A stretch of 64,000 nucleotides of DNA, taken from assembly GCF_041346945.1 (NCBI RefSeq), contig NZ_CP166850.1, positions 5,316,501-5,380,500 of the forward strand. The letters run 5' to 3'. The DNA comes from Amycolatopsis sp. cg9 (GTDB lineage: Bacteria; Actinomycetota; Actinomycetes; Mycobacteriales; Pseudonocardiaceae). Each line of letters begins with the position of its first letter. The first letter of the stretch is position 1. Positions 53,998-62,674 of the stretch are shown piece after piece. The position numbers and the translations under genes were made by a program. Under the pieces are notes generated by a model that saw only the letters and a list, made by a program, of their open reading frames with translations, was not told where the DNA came from and searched no databases.

Positions 53998-55734
53998 ATG
54001 ACGGAGACGCAGCTCGGGGCGCCTCCCGCGGAGAAGGACTCGACCGCGCGCCCGCTGCGGGCGTGGCAGCGGCGGGCGCTCACCAAGTACCTGACGCGCA
54101 AGCCGAAGGACTTCCTCGCGGTGGCGACGCCCGGCGCCGGCAAGACCGTGTTCGGCCTGCGGATCGCGGCCGAACTGCTGAGCGACCGCACGATCGAAGC
54201 CGTCACCATCGTGACGCCGACCGAGCACCTCAAGCACCAGTGGGCCGCGTCGGCGGCCGCGGCGGGCATCCAGATCGACTCGAACTTCCGCAACACCACC
54301 GGTGTCACGTCGTCGGACTACAACGGCGTCGCGCTGACGTACGCGCAGGTCGCGGCCCACCCGACGCTGCACCGCGTGCGCACGGAGAACCGCAAGACGC
54401 TGGTCATCCTCGACGAGATCCACCACGGCGGCGACGCGAAGTCCTGGGGCGACGCGATCCGCGAGGCCTTCACCCCGGCGGTGCGGCGCCTGTCGCTGAC
54501 CGGGACGCCGTTCCGGTCCGACGACTCGGCCATCCCGTTCGTCACCTACGAGCCGGACGCGGGCGGGTTCCAGCGCAGCAAGGCCGACCACTCGTACGGC
54601 TACGCGGACGCGCTGGCCGACGGCGTGGTCCGGCCGGTCGTCTTCCTGGCCTACTCGGGCGAGGCCTCCTGGCGCACGAGCGCGGGGGAGGAGTTCACCG
54701 CGCGCCTCGGCGAGCCGCTGACCGCGGAGCAGAACGCCCGGGCGTGGCGCACGGCGCTCGACCCGGCCGGCGAGTGGATCCCGGCGGTGCTGCAGGCCGC
54801 CGACACCCGGCTGTCGCAGGTCCGCCAGGGCGTGCCGGACGCGGGCGGCCTGGTGATCGCCACCGACCAGGAGACGGCGCGGGCGTACGCGAAGATCCTC
54901 GAGCGCATCTCCGGCGAGCCGCCGACGCTGGTGCTCTCGGACGACCCGAAGGCGTCGGGCCGGATCAAGGAGTTCTCGGAGACCACCGAGCGGTGGATCA
55001 TCGCGGTCCGGATGGTCTCCGAAGGCGTCGACGTCCCGCGGCTCGCCGTGGGCGTGTACGCCACGAGCGCGTCGACCCCGCTGTTCTTCGCCCAGGCGAT
55101 CGGCCGGTACGTGCGCGCCCGGAAGAAGGGCGAGACGGCGAGCGTGTTCCTGCCGTCGGTGCCGGTGCTGCTGGAGCTGGCCAGCGAGCTGGAGGCGCAG
55201 CGCGACCACGTGCTGGGCAAGCCGCACCGCGAGCAGGAGGGCTGGGAGGACGAGCTCCTCGCCCAGGCCAACCGCACCGAGGACGAGCCGGGCGAGGAGG
55301 AGAAGGCGTTCACCTCGCTGGGCGCCTCGGCCGAGCTCGACCAGGTCATCTACGACGGCAACTCGTTCGGCACGGCGGTGTTCTCCGGCTCGGACGAGGA
55401 GCAGGAGTACCTGGGCCTGCCGGGGCTGCTGGAGCCCGACCAGGTCCGCGCCCTGCTGCGGAAGCGGCAGGAAGAGCAGATCGCCGACGAGAAGCGGCGC
55501 AAGCCGGCCAAGGAGGAGGCGCCTCCGCCCGCGGCGCGCCCCCAGTCGGTGAGCGAGCGGCTCGGCGCATTGCGCAAGGAGCTGAACGCGCTGGTGGGGA
55601 TGTACCACCACCGGACCAAGAAGCCGCACGGCGCGATCCACAACGAGCTGCGCCGGGTGTGCGGCGGCCCGGTGACCGCGATGGCGACCGTCGAACAGCT
55701 CGAGGAGCGGATCGTCACGCTGCGGTCCTGGTGA
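53998..55734 (+). CDS. DEAD/DEAH-box (SF2) helicase
   Basis: 578 aa with GAGGGGGG upstream of the ATG. SF2 motifs in order: Q-like RPLRAWQRRALTKYL, motif I ATPGAGKTVFG (residue about 44), Ia TIVTPTEHLKHQW, II LDEIHHGG (DEIH), III SLTGTPFRSD, and in the second RecA domain IV VIATDQETARAYAKIL, V RMVSEGVDVPRLAVGVYAT, VI FAQAIGRYVRARKKGE. The C-terminal 150 residues are acidic then basic and end in a helical LRKELNALVGMYHHRTKKPHGAIHNELR segment common to an actinobacterial subgroup. Likely a DNA helicase in repair; the exact role is unknown. Confidence 0.88.
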   Translation: MTETQLGAPPAEKDSTARPLRAWQRRALTKYLTRKPKDFLAVATPGAGKTVFGLRIAAELLSDRTIEAVTIVTPTEHLKHQWAASAAAAGIQIDSNFRNTTGVTSSDYNGVALTYAQVAAHPTLHRVRTENRKTLVILDEIHHGGDAKSWGDAIREAFTPAVRRLSLTGTPFRSDDSAIPFVTYEPDAGGFQRSKADHSYGYADALADGVVRPVVFLAYSGEASWRTSAGEEFTARLGEPLTAEQNARAWRTALDPAGEWIPAVLQAADTRLSQVRQGVPDAGGLVIATDQETARAYAKILERISGEPPTLVLSDDPKASGRIKEFSETTERWIIAVRMVSEGVDVPRLAVGVYATSASTPLFFAQAIGRYVRARKKGETASVFLPSVPVLLELASELEAQRDHVLGKPHREQEGWEDELLAQANRTEDEPGEEEKAFTSLGASAELDQVIYDGNSFGTAVFSGSDEEQEYLGLPGLLEPDQVRALLRKRQEEQIADEKRRKPAKEEAPPPAARPQSVSERLGALRKELNALVGMYHHRTKKPHGAIHNELRRVCGGPVTAMATVEQLEERIVTLRSW

Positions 55735-56339
55735 CCGGTTCGGCCGCGCTTTCACCCGGCCGCGCCCGGCGTCGCCACGAGATCCTCACCCGGTGGCCTC
55801 GGCGGGCCGCCGGAGCCGTCCGGTGTCGCCCGGGCGGCTGAACCAGGCCGTCACCGTCCGTTTCTGGTCAGTACCACCCAGCCTGTGACGCTCTGTACGT
55901 CTCTTGTCACCGGCCACCTGCCCGCGTGTCCCCCGTCCGGTGGCCCCTCGGGCACGATCGCCCCGGAAGTCCGCAAGTCGGCGACCAATCACCGCCCGGT
56001 CGCGTGGGATCGCCACGGGTTGCGCTCGGTGCACTCCGGAGGAGTACCTTCACGCTGTCAAGAAACCTGGATGTAACACTGAGTGAGTGCTGGCGATCAC
56101 ATCGTCAGCGGATCTACTCTTTCCGGGCGAGGTTCAGCTCGTGTTGCCGAACCGTGTCCAATTGGTGTCATTTAATCGATCCAGCTATCTTCCCCGCAGC
56201 CGCTCAGCGGCATATGTTGTCGCCCACAACATATGCGCGTCGGTGCGCCGGGCCCCTCCGGATCACCGCCCCGCAGGCCCGAGACAGCCAACCGTCGACG
56301 GCCGCTCGTCACCAATGCTTGGATCCGGAAGGAACGAGG
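55735..56339. other. 605-bp gap upstream of the sugar ABC operon
   Basis: No credible gene. The right half (about 56085-56240) is clearly more AT-rich than the rest of the window and should contain the promoter region of the sugar operon. It holds the 27-bp palindrome listed separately. No other repeat was recognised. Confidence 0.6.
56210..56236. promoter_or_regulatory. 27-bp palindromic operator of the sugar ABC operon
   Basis: GCATATGTTGT (56210-56220), centre CGCCC, ACAACATATGC (56226-56236): perfect 11-bp arms. It lies 104 bp before the substrate-binding protein gene. The operon ends with a ROK-family regulator, which is the probable ligand of this site (inference). Confidence 0.72.
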
Positions 56340-57479
56340 ATGCGCAGCAGAACCCTTACCCTCCTCGCCGCCACGGTGAGCGCCGGCCTGGTGCTCTCCG
56401 CTTGCGGTGCCAACAGTTCGGACAGCGGGGGCTCGGGGAGCAGCTCCAACTCCGCGTCCGCCCCGGCCGCCGGTGGCGGTGCCAACGGCAAGGTCGGCGT
56501 CATCCTGCCGGAGACCGCCACCTCGGCCCGCTGGGAAGCCTTCGACAAGCCGATGCTGCAGGCCGCGCTGTCGGCACAGGGCTTCGAGGCCGACATCCAG
56601 AACGCCCAGGGCGACAGCCAGAAGTTCTCGACCCTGGCCGACGGCTTCATCAGCTCCGGCGTCAAGGTCCTGATCATCGCCCCGTCCGACCCGGCCGTCG
56701 GTGCCGCCGTCGAGGCGAAGGCCAAGGGCGCGGGCATCCCGGTCATCGACTACGACCGGCCGAGCCTCGGCGGGTCCGCCGACTACTACGTCTCGTTCGA
56801 CAACGAGAAGGTCGGCCAGCTGCAGGGCCAGGGCCTCGCGGACAAGCTGAAGGACAAGCCGGGCGCGCAGGTCATCCAGATCGAGGGTGCCCCGACCGAC
56901 AACAACGCGACGCTGTTCACCAACGGCCAGGACTCCGTCCTCAAGCCGCTGTTCACCTCGGGCGCGCTGAAGCTGGTCCAGAAGCAGCCGATCAACGACT
57001 GGGACAACCAGGTCGGCGGCACCACGTTCGAGCAGATCCTGCAGAACAACGGCGGCAAGGTCGACGGCGTCGTCGCCGCGAACGACGGCCTGGCCGGCGC
57101 GGTCATCACCATCCTCAAGAAGAACGGCCTCAACGGGAAGGTCCCGGTCACCGGCCAGGACGCGACCGCCGACGGTCTGATGGCGATCATGCGCGGCGAC
57201 CAGTACCTGACGATCTTCAAGCCGATCAAGGAAGAGGCGGAGTCGACCGCCAAGCTGGCCGCCGCCCTGGCCAAGGGTGACACCGCCGGTGCGGACGCGA
57301 TCGCGACGGGCAAGCTCCACGACCCGAAGAACAACCGCGACATCAAGTCCGTCCTGCTCACGCCGACGCTGATCCTGGAGAAGGACATCAAGACCGTCGT
57401 GACCCAGGGCTACGTGAAGGCGAGCGAGATCTGCGGTGGCGACCTCGCCGCCAAGTGCAGCTCGCTCGGCATCTCCTGA
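56340..57479 (+). CDS. Xylose-type sugar ABC transporter substrate-binding lipoprotein
   Basis: 379 aa, ATG 56340 (GGAAGGAAC upstream). Signal peptide with lipobox VLSACGA (Cys about 22), then a Ser/Gly/Ala linker and a periplasmic-binding-protein type 1 fold: KVGVILPETATSARWEAFD, LIIAPSDPAVGAAVEAKAKGAGIPVIDYDRP, IQIEGAPTDNNATLFTNGQ, DGVVAANDGLAGAVITILKKNGL, and DQYLTIFKPIKEEAE. These parts fit XylF-like proteins, so D-xylose or another pentose/hexose is the likely ligand. It is followed by a strong hairpin that may keep its level above that of the downstream genes. Confidence 0.88.
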   Translation: MRSRTLTLLAATVSAGLVLSACGANSSDSGGSGSSSNSASAPAAGGGANGKVGVILPETATSARWEAFDKPMLQAALSAQGFEADIQNAQGDSQKFSTLADGFISSGVKVLIIAPSDPAVGAAVEAKAKGAGIPVIDYDRPSLGGSADYYVSFDNEKVGQLQGQGLADKLKDKPGAQVIQIEGAPTDNNATLFTNGQDSVLKPLFTSGALKLVQKQPINDWDNQVGGTTFEQILQNNGGKVDGVVAANDGLAGAVITILKKNGLNGKVPVTGQDATADGLMAIMRGDQYLTIFKPIKEEAESTAKLAAALAKGDTAGADAIATGKLHDPKNNRDIKSVLLTPTLILEKDIKTVVTQGYVKASEICGGDLAAKCSSLGIS

Positions 57480-57503
57480 GCCGCCCGCAGTACCCATGAA
57501 CAG

Positions 57504-57544
57504 CCGGGCCGGGACGCGCACCCCGACGGCGCGTCCCGGCCCGG
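57504..57544 (+). terminator. Intercistronic hairpin between binding protein and ATPase genes
   Basis: 16-bp perfect stem CCGGGCCGGGACGCGC (57504-57519) / 57529-57544 with a 9-base loop. No U-run follows. It probably acts as a partial terminator or mRNA stabiliser that lets the binding protein be made in excess. Confidence 0.7.
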
Positions 57545-57569
57545 TCCCCACCCAGGAGAAAAGCCAGCC

Positions 57570-58343
57570 ATGAGTGAGCCCATTCTCGAGATCAAGGGCC
57601 TGAACAAGAGCTTCGGCCCCGTCCACGTCCTCCACGACGTGGACTTCGACGTGCGTGCGGGCGAAGTGACCGCACTGGTCGGCGACAACGGCGCCGGCAA
57701 GTCGACGCTCGTCAAGTGCATCGCCGGCATCCACCCGTACGACTCGGGGGCCGTGCGGTTCAACGGCGAAGACACCCACATCCGCGGCCCGCGCGACGCG
57801 GCGGACCTCGGCATCGAGGTCGTCTACCAGGACCTCGCGCTCGCCGACAACCTCGACATCGTCCAGAACATGTTCCTCGGGCGCGAGCGCGGCAGCTCGT
57901 GGAAGCTCGACGAAGCCAGCATGGAGAAGGCCGCCCGCGAGACGCTGGCCTCCCTGTCGGTCCGGACGGTGAAGTCCGTCCGCACGCCGGTCTCCTCGCT
58001 GTCCGGTGGTCAGCGCCAGACCGTCGCCATCGCGAAGTCGGTGCTGTGGAACAGCAAGGTGGTCGTGCTCGACGAGCCGACCGCCGCGCTCGGCGTCGCG
58101 CAGACCCGGCAGGTGCTCGACCTGGTCCGCCGGCTGGCCGAGCAGGGCCTGGGCGTCGTGCTGATCAGCCACAACATGGCCGACGTGTTCGAGGTCGCCG
58201 ACCGCATCGCCGTGCTGTACCTGGGCCGGCTCGTCGCCGAGGTGCACACCAAGGACGTCACCCACGGCCAGGTCGTGGAACTGATCACCGCCGGTCGCTC
58301 CGGTGACCTCGGCCTGGCCCGGCCCGAAGCCGTGGTCCTGTGA
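57570..58343 (+). CDS. Sugar ABC transporter ATP-binding protein (single-domain XylG-like)
   Basis: 257 aa, ATG with CAGGAGAAAAG upstream. One nucleotide-binding domain: Walker A LVGDNGAGKSTLVKCIAG, Q-loop VYQDLALADNLDIVQN, signature SSLSGGQRQTVAIAKS, Walker B VVVLDEPTAALG, switch His VLISHNMADV. Classic XylG/RbsA proteins carry two such domains (about 500 aa); here only one is present, as in the FrcA-type sugar importers, so the functional ATPase must be a homodimer. Overlaps the permease gene (GTGA). Confidence 0.88.
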   Translation: MSEPILEIKGLNKSFGPVHVLHDVDFDVRAGEVTALVGDNGAGKSTLVKCIAGIHPYDSGAVRFNGEDTHIRGPRDAADLGIEVVYQDLALADNLDIVQNMFLGRERGSSWKLDEASMEKAARETLASLSVRTVKSVRTPVSSLSGGQRQTVAIAKSVLWNSKVVVLDEPTAALGVAQTRQVLDLVRRLAEQGLGVVLISHNMADVFEVADRIAVLYLGRLVAEVHTKDVTHGQVVELITAGRSGDLGLARPEAVVL

Positions 58344-59827
58344 GCGGGAAGAAAGAACCGGAAATGACTGAGACCCCTGCCAAGCACGAGGTCGGCACCC
58401 CCGCCGAAGCGCTCGCGCAGACCCAGAACCCCACCGCGGCGATCTCCGACTTCGGCATCGACACGACATCGATGTCAGCCGGCGAAGCGGTCCGCGACTA
58501 CTTCGCCCGCATCCGGGCCGGCGAGCTCGGCGCGCTGCCGTCGCTGTTCGGCCTCCTCGTGCTGGTGGTCCTGTTCAGCGCGCTGTCGGACAACTTCTTC
58601 ACCCTGGCGAACATCGCCAACGTCTTCCCGCAGGGCGCGGGCGTGATCATCATCGCGATGGGCATCGTCTTCGTGCTGCTGCTCGGCGAAATCGACCTCG
58701 CCGCCGGTGTCGCGTCCGGTACCGCCGCGTCGGTGATGGCACTGCACTACGTGCACGCGGGGAACCTGCTGGGCTCCATGGGGTCCGGCGTGTTCATCAC
58801 GTTCATCGCGGTGCTCGCCGTGGCCATGCTGCTGTCGGCCTACCAGCGGATCTGGGCCGGTGCCGCGCTGTCGCTGGTCGGCCTGCTGATCGTCGCGATC
58901 GGCGTCCCCGCCAACGCCTGGCTGGAGATCCTGCTGGCCATCTGCGTCGGCACCGCGATCGGCTGCATCACCGGCTTCCTCGTGTCGAAGATCGGCATGC
59001 CGTCCTTCGTCGTGACGCTGGCGCTGTTCATCGTGTGGCAGGGCGTCCTGCTGCAGTTCATCGGTGAGGGCGGCACGATCGGCATCACCAACTCCGACGT
59101 GCTCTACAAGATCGCCAACGGCAACCTGAACATCGTCGGCAGCTGGATCTTCTTCCTGCTCGCCGCCGGCGGGTTCGCGGTGATCACGCTGCTCAGCCAC
59201 TTCAAGCGGCTCCAGCGCGGCCTGGTCGTGCAGCCGACGCCACTGGTGCTGATCAAGGTCGCCGCGCTCGTCGTGCTGTCGGCGCTGGGCACCTGGCTGC
59301 TGACGATCAACCGCTCGCCCAACAAGGCGGTCGTCACGATCCAGGGCGTCCCGTACGTCATCCCGATCATGCTGGTGCTGCTGGTGGCCGGGACCTACGT
59401 GCTCAACCGGACCAAGTACGGCCGGTACGTCTACGCGGTCGGCGGCAACAAGGAAGCCGCCCGCCGCGCCGGTATCGACGTGCCGAAGATCCGCGCGAGC
59501 GTGTTCGTCATCGGCTCGGCGATCGCGGCCATCGGCGGCATCGTCGCCGCGTCGAAGGTCGGTTCGGTCAGCCCGCAGTCCGGTGGCCTCAACACGCTGC
59601 TGTTCGCGGTCGGCTCGGCCGTCATCGGCGGCACGTCGCTGTTCGGCGGCAAGGGCCGGATCTCCGACGCGGTCGTCGGCGGGCTCGTGATCGCCGTGGT
59701 CATCAACGGCCTGGGCCTGCTCAAGCAGCCCGCCGCGGTGGTCAACATCATCACCGGTCTGGTCCTGTTGCTCGCCGCCACGGTCGACGCGCTGTCCCGG
59801 CGCCGCGCGGCTGCGTCGACGCGCTGA
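58340..59827 (+). CDS. Sugar ABC transporter permease (XylH-like)
   Basis: 495 aa from GTG 58340 overlapping the ATPase stop; ATG 58364 is an alternative. The first 70 residues are hydrophilic, then 10-12 hydrophobic segments. BPD_transp_2 features: NVFPQGAGVIIIAMGIVFVLLLGEIDLAAG, GTAIGCITGFLVSKIGMPSFVVTLA, YVYAVGGNKEAARRAGIDV (the EAA-like docking loop) and GGTSLFGGKGRISDAVVGGLV. Much longer than RbsC, as XylH is. Confidence 0.87.
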   Translation: MSGKKEPEMTETPAKHEVGTPAEALAQTQNPTAAISDFGIDTTSMSAGEAVRDYFARIRAGELGALPSLFGLLVLVVLFSALSDNFFTLANIANVFPQGAGVIIIAMGIVFVLLLGEIDLAAGVASGTAASVMALHYVHAGNLLGSMGSGVFITFIAVLAVAMLLSAYQRIWAGAALSLVGLLIVAIGVPANAWLEILLAICVGTAIGCITGFLVSKIGMPSFVVTLALFIVWQGVLLQFIGEGGTIGITNSDVLYKIANGNLNIVGSWIFFLLAAGGFAVITLLSHFKRLQRGLVVQPTPLVLIKVAALVVLSALGTWLLTINRSPNKAVVTIQGVPYVIPIMLVLLVAGTYVLNRTKYGRYVYAVGGNKEAARRAGIDVPKIRASVFVIGSAIAAIGGIVAASKVGSVSPQSGGLNTLLFAVGSAVIGGTSLFGGKGRISDAVVGGLVIAVVINGLGLLKQPAAVVNIITGLVLLLAATVDALSRRRAAASTR

Positions 59828-59838
59828 ACCAGCATGGA

Positions 59839-61020
59839 ATGATAAAGCCCGTGACCAGCACACCCGTTGCACGACCGGACGAGGTGCGCCGGCACAACCG
59901 CACGACCCTGCTCCGCCTGCTGCACGTCGGCGGGCCGAGCACCCGGGCGACCCTGGCCGCCGAGCTGGGGCTCAACCGGAGCACGATCAAGACCCTCGTC
60001 GACGGGCTCGCCGAAGCCGGCGTCGTCGAGGAGAAGGTGCCGAGGCCGGGACGAGGGGCGGGCCGCCCCTCGCTCCTGGTCCTGCCCCAGCCGCACGCGG
60101 CGGTCGTGCTCGCGGTCGACCTGCAGGTCGAGCACGTCGCGATCGCCCTGGTCGGGCTGGGCGGCCAGATCCTGGGCCGCAACAGCTGGAACCTGCGCGG
60201 CCGGATGGGCCAGCCCGACGAGGTCATCACGCATGTCATCGAGTCGACGACCATCCTGGCCGGCGACCTCGACGTGACCCCGGTGGCGGCCGGGGTGTCG
60301 GTGCCGGGCGTCGTCCGGCGGGCGGACGGGCACGTGCACGAGGCCCCGAACCTGCGCTGGACCGACGTCGCGCTCGGCGAGCGGCTCGGCAGCGTGCTGC
60401 AGATCCCGATCCTGGTCGGCAACGACGCCGAGTTCGGCGCGGTCGCCGAGCACCTGCGCGGCGCGGCCCGCGGGGCGTCCGACGTGGTCTACATCTCGGC
60501 GGACGTCGGCGTCGGCGGCGGCGTCATCGCGGAGGGGTCGGCGCTGCGCGGCGGCGCGGGCTACGTCGGCGAAATCGGGCACATGGTGATCCGCCCGGAC
60601 GGCCGGCCCTGCTACTGCGGCAGCAGCGGCTGCTGGGAGACCGAGGTCGGCGAAGCGGCGCTGTGCCGGGCCCTCGGGCTGCCGGAGGACACCCCGCGCG
60701 GCGCGATCCTGTTCGAGCTGCGCGAGCTGGGCCGGGATTCGGAGGCGGCGCTGACGCGGCTCGCGGAGTTCGCCGAGTGGCTGACGCTGGGGCTGATCAA
60801 CGTCGTCAACCTGCTCGGCCCGCAGCTGGTGATCCTCGGCGACCTGCTGACGGTGCTGCCGGAGGCGGTGCTGCGGCACGTCGGGGCCGAGGTGCGGCGG
60901 CGCAGCCTGGTCAGCCGGGCGGTCGGCGGCACCCGGATCGTCAGCTCGGCGCTGGGTGCCGACGTCAAGCTGCTGGGGGCCGCGGAAGTGGCGTTCGAAG
61001 TGGTGCTGGATTCTGTCTGA
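59839..61020 (+). CDS. ROK-family transcriptional regulator
   Basis: 393 aa from ATG 59839 (GTG 59851 possible), 11 bp after the permease. N-terminal winged HTH (residues about 18-65: LLRLLHVGGPSTRATLAAELGLNRSTIKTLVDGL), then the ROK sugar-kinase fold: LAVDLQVEHVAIALVGLGG, VSVPGVV, GNDAEFGAVAEH, DVGVGGGVI, GEIGHMVIRPDGRPCYCGSSGCWET with the zinc site C-x-C-x4-C. The cytoplasmic repressor probably senses the imported sugar and binds the palindrome at 56210, controlling its own operon (inference). A terminator follows at 61101. Confidence 0.88.
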   Translation: MIKPVTSTPVARPDEVRRHNRTTLLRLLHVGGPSTRATLAAELGLNRSTIKTLVDGLAEAGVVEEKVPRPGRGAGRPSLLVLPQPHAAVVLAVDLQVEHVAIALVGLGGQILGRNSWNLRGRMGQPDEVITHVIESTTILAGDLDVTPVAAGVSVPGVVRRADGHVHEAPNLRWTDVALGERLGSVLQIPILVGNDAEFGAVAEHLRGAARGASDVVYISADVGVGGGVIAEGSALRGGAGYVGEIGHMVIRPDGRPCYCGSSGCWETEVGEAALCRALGLPEDTPRGAILFELRELGRDSEAALTRLAEFAEWLTLGLINVVNLLGPQLVILGDLLTVLPEAVLRHVGAEVRRRSLVSRAVGGTRIVSSALGADVKLLGAAEVAFEVVLDSV

Positions 61021-61100
61021 TTTCCTGTCCGGTTTCGTGTCCGGAATCACGGCCTTTCGCGGCCGTACCGTGATAACGCCCACGCAATCTGCAAGATGCA

Positions 61101-61138
61101 GAAAGGCGGCCGGTGCCTGTGCGCACCGGCCGCCTTTC
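61101..61138. terminator. 16-bp stem terminator between convergent genes
   Basis: GAAAGGCGGCCGGTGC (61101-61116) pairs with 61123-61138 around a 6-base loop; on the plus strand the 3' arm ends CTTTC. Serves the ROK gene (end 61020) and the zinc-ribbon gene (end 61151). Confidence 0.82.
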
Positions 61139-61150
61139 GCGTATCGGGGG

Positions 61151-61330
61151 TTACCGCTGGATGTCGGCGGACAGTTCCTTGAGCTTGGCCTCGTGCTCGC
61201 GGGCGTGGTGCCCGCAGAAGAGCAGTTCGCCGCCTCCGGAGAGGACGGCGCGTACCTGAGCTGCTGCTCCGCACCGGTCACAGCGGTCGGCGGCGGTCAG
61301 TTCGGGGCGGGTGAGCGTTGGCGTTGTCAT
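61151..61330 (-). CDS. Small zinc-ribbon protein (DUF7455-like)
   Basis: 59 aa from ATG 61330 (GGAGGGAGA upstream); frame beyond this start has no homology. Contains ADRCDRCGAAAQVRAVL and LLFCGHHAREHEAKL, so C-x2-C with C-x-x-H-H residues likely binds one zinc ion. Widespread in actinobacteria with unknown function. Confidence 0.85.
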   Translation of the reverse strand: MTTPTLTRPELTAADRCDRCGAAAQVRAVLSGGGELLFCGHHAREHEAKLKELSADIQR

Positions 61331-61596
61331 GGGGGTCTCCCTCCGTCCCGGCACCGGTTGCCCGGTGCCATCGATCCAGCTACGCCCACTTCGGAACGCT
61401 GCCGGTGGCGGCGATCGCCGTCGGCTCCGCGGTGTTCGTGCTTCCACTCTTCCAGACGTTTCGCGGCCCGCAAGTGTTCCCGCGCCGGTGGGACCTGAGT
61501 CACGTCGATTTACCCCGGATGTCGTAGCCGGATCCCGCAATGCAGGAGACGAATACCCGGAGAGTTACGTTTTCCGTGGTCAGGCACCATGGAGTC

Positions 61597-62472
61597 GTGA
61601 GTACGGCGACTACCCCACGACGGCTTTCCACGGTCCCCGCTCCGCTCTTGTTCGTTCTCAGCGGAATTTCGATGTACGCCGGAGCGGCGGTCGCGGTCGA
61701 CCTTTTCGGCCACGCGACCCCGGCGGGAGTGGCCTGGCTCCGCTGCCTCGGCGCGGCGGCGGTCCTCCTCGCCTGGCGCCGCCCCGCCCGGCCCGCTTGG
61801 CGCGGCCGCCGCCTGTGGCTGGCGATCGTGTTCGGCGTGGTGACGGCGGGCATGAACGTGCTCTTCTACGAGGCGATCGCCCGCCTCCCGCTCGGCACGG
61901 TGGTGGCGATGGAGTTCGCCGGCCCGGTCCTGGTGGCGGCCCTGGGCTCGCGGACCCTGCGGGACGTGCTGGCCCTGCTGCTGGTGGCCTGCGGAGTGGT
62001 GGCGATCGCGGACGTCCGCATCGCCGGCTCGTTCCTGGGCGTGGCGTTCGCCCTGGCCGCAGCGGCGGCGTGGGCGGGCTACATCCTCCTGGGCAAGCGA
62101 GTGGCGGTCGACGGCGACGGAATCGACAGCCTGGCCATCGGCTTCGCCGCGGCGACGGTGGTGCTGTCCCCGCTGGCGCTGGGAACCGGGGAGGTGTGGT
62201 CTTCACCCCGGATGCTGCTGCTGGGCGCCGGCGTGGGGGTGCTGTCGACGGTGGTGCCGTACGCGCTGGACCAGGTGGTCTTGCGGAGGCTGGGCCAGGC
62301 CCGCTTCGCGGTGCTGCTGGCGTTGCTGCCGGTGACGGCCGGGGTGATGGGGTTCCTGCTGCTGGGGCAGGTGCCTTCGGTCCCGGAGGCACTGGGGACG
62401 CTGGCGGTGGTGGCGGGGGTGGCGCTGCGGAGCCGGGATGGGGCCGGCCGGGCGGTGGAGCCGCCTGGCTGA
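61597..62472 (+). CDS. EamA/RhtA-family metabolite exporter
   Basis: 291 aa from GTG 61597 (GGAG two bases upstream; weak choice, GTG 61573 is possible). Ten hydrophobic segments in two EamA halves: LLFVLSGISMYAGAAVAVDLF, ATPAGVAWLRCLGAAAVLLAW, GMNVLFYEAIARLPLGTVVAMEFAGPV and, in the second half, GVLSTVVPYALDQVVLRRLGQARFAVLLALLPVTAGVMGFLLLGQ. RhtA-like proteins export amino acids such as threonine or homoserine. A short tandem duplication covers its stop codon. Confidence 0.85.
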   Translation: MSTATTPRRLSTVPAPLLFVLSGISMYAGAAVAVDLFGHATPAGVAWLRCLGAAAVLLAWRRPARPAWRGRRLWLAIVFGVVTAGMNVLFYEAIARLPLGTVVAMEFAGPVLVAALGSRTLRDVLALLLVACGVVAIADVRIAGSFLGVAFALAAAAAWAGYILLGKRVAVDGDGIDSLAIGFAAATVVLSPLALGTGEVWSSPRMLLLGAGVGVLSTVVPYALDQVVLRRLGQARFAVLLALLPVTAGVMGFLLLGQVPSVPEALGTLAVVAGVALRSRDGAGRAVEPPG

Positions 62473-62501
62473 GGTTCGAGCGTGGAGCCGCCGCGCTGAG
62501 G
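62455..62501. repeat. 27-bp-period tandem duplication across the EamA stop codon
   Basis: GTGGAGCCGCCTGGCTGAGG (62455-62474) and GTGGAGCCGCCGCGCTGAGG (62482-62501) differ at two positions. Both copies contain the same TGA. Confidence 0.6.
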
Positions 62502-62674
62502 CTTGGTGGGCGGAAGGCGCCGGATTGAGACTTGGAGCGGGTCGGCAGTTGCGTGGGCCCCAGGCTCCGGCTCGCGGAGGGGCCGTTTCGTCGGACCCGC
62601 CCGATACGCTGGAGCGGGGCTCGCCCCCCCCGGGACGGGCGGGGGCTGTCCGGGGCCGGAGGAAGCGGGTGGCC

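Noticed and set aside
55826..55862. TGAACC...CGTTTC pair resembling the SigL-type promoter
   Set aside because: The spacer is 14 bases instead of 16 and it is not placed before a gene start in a useful way.
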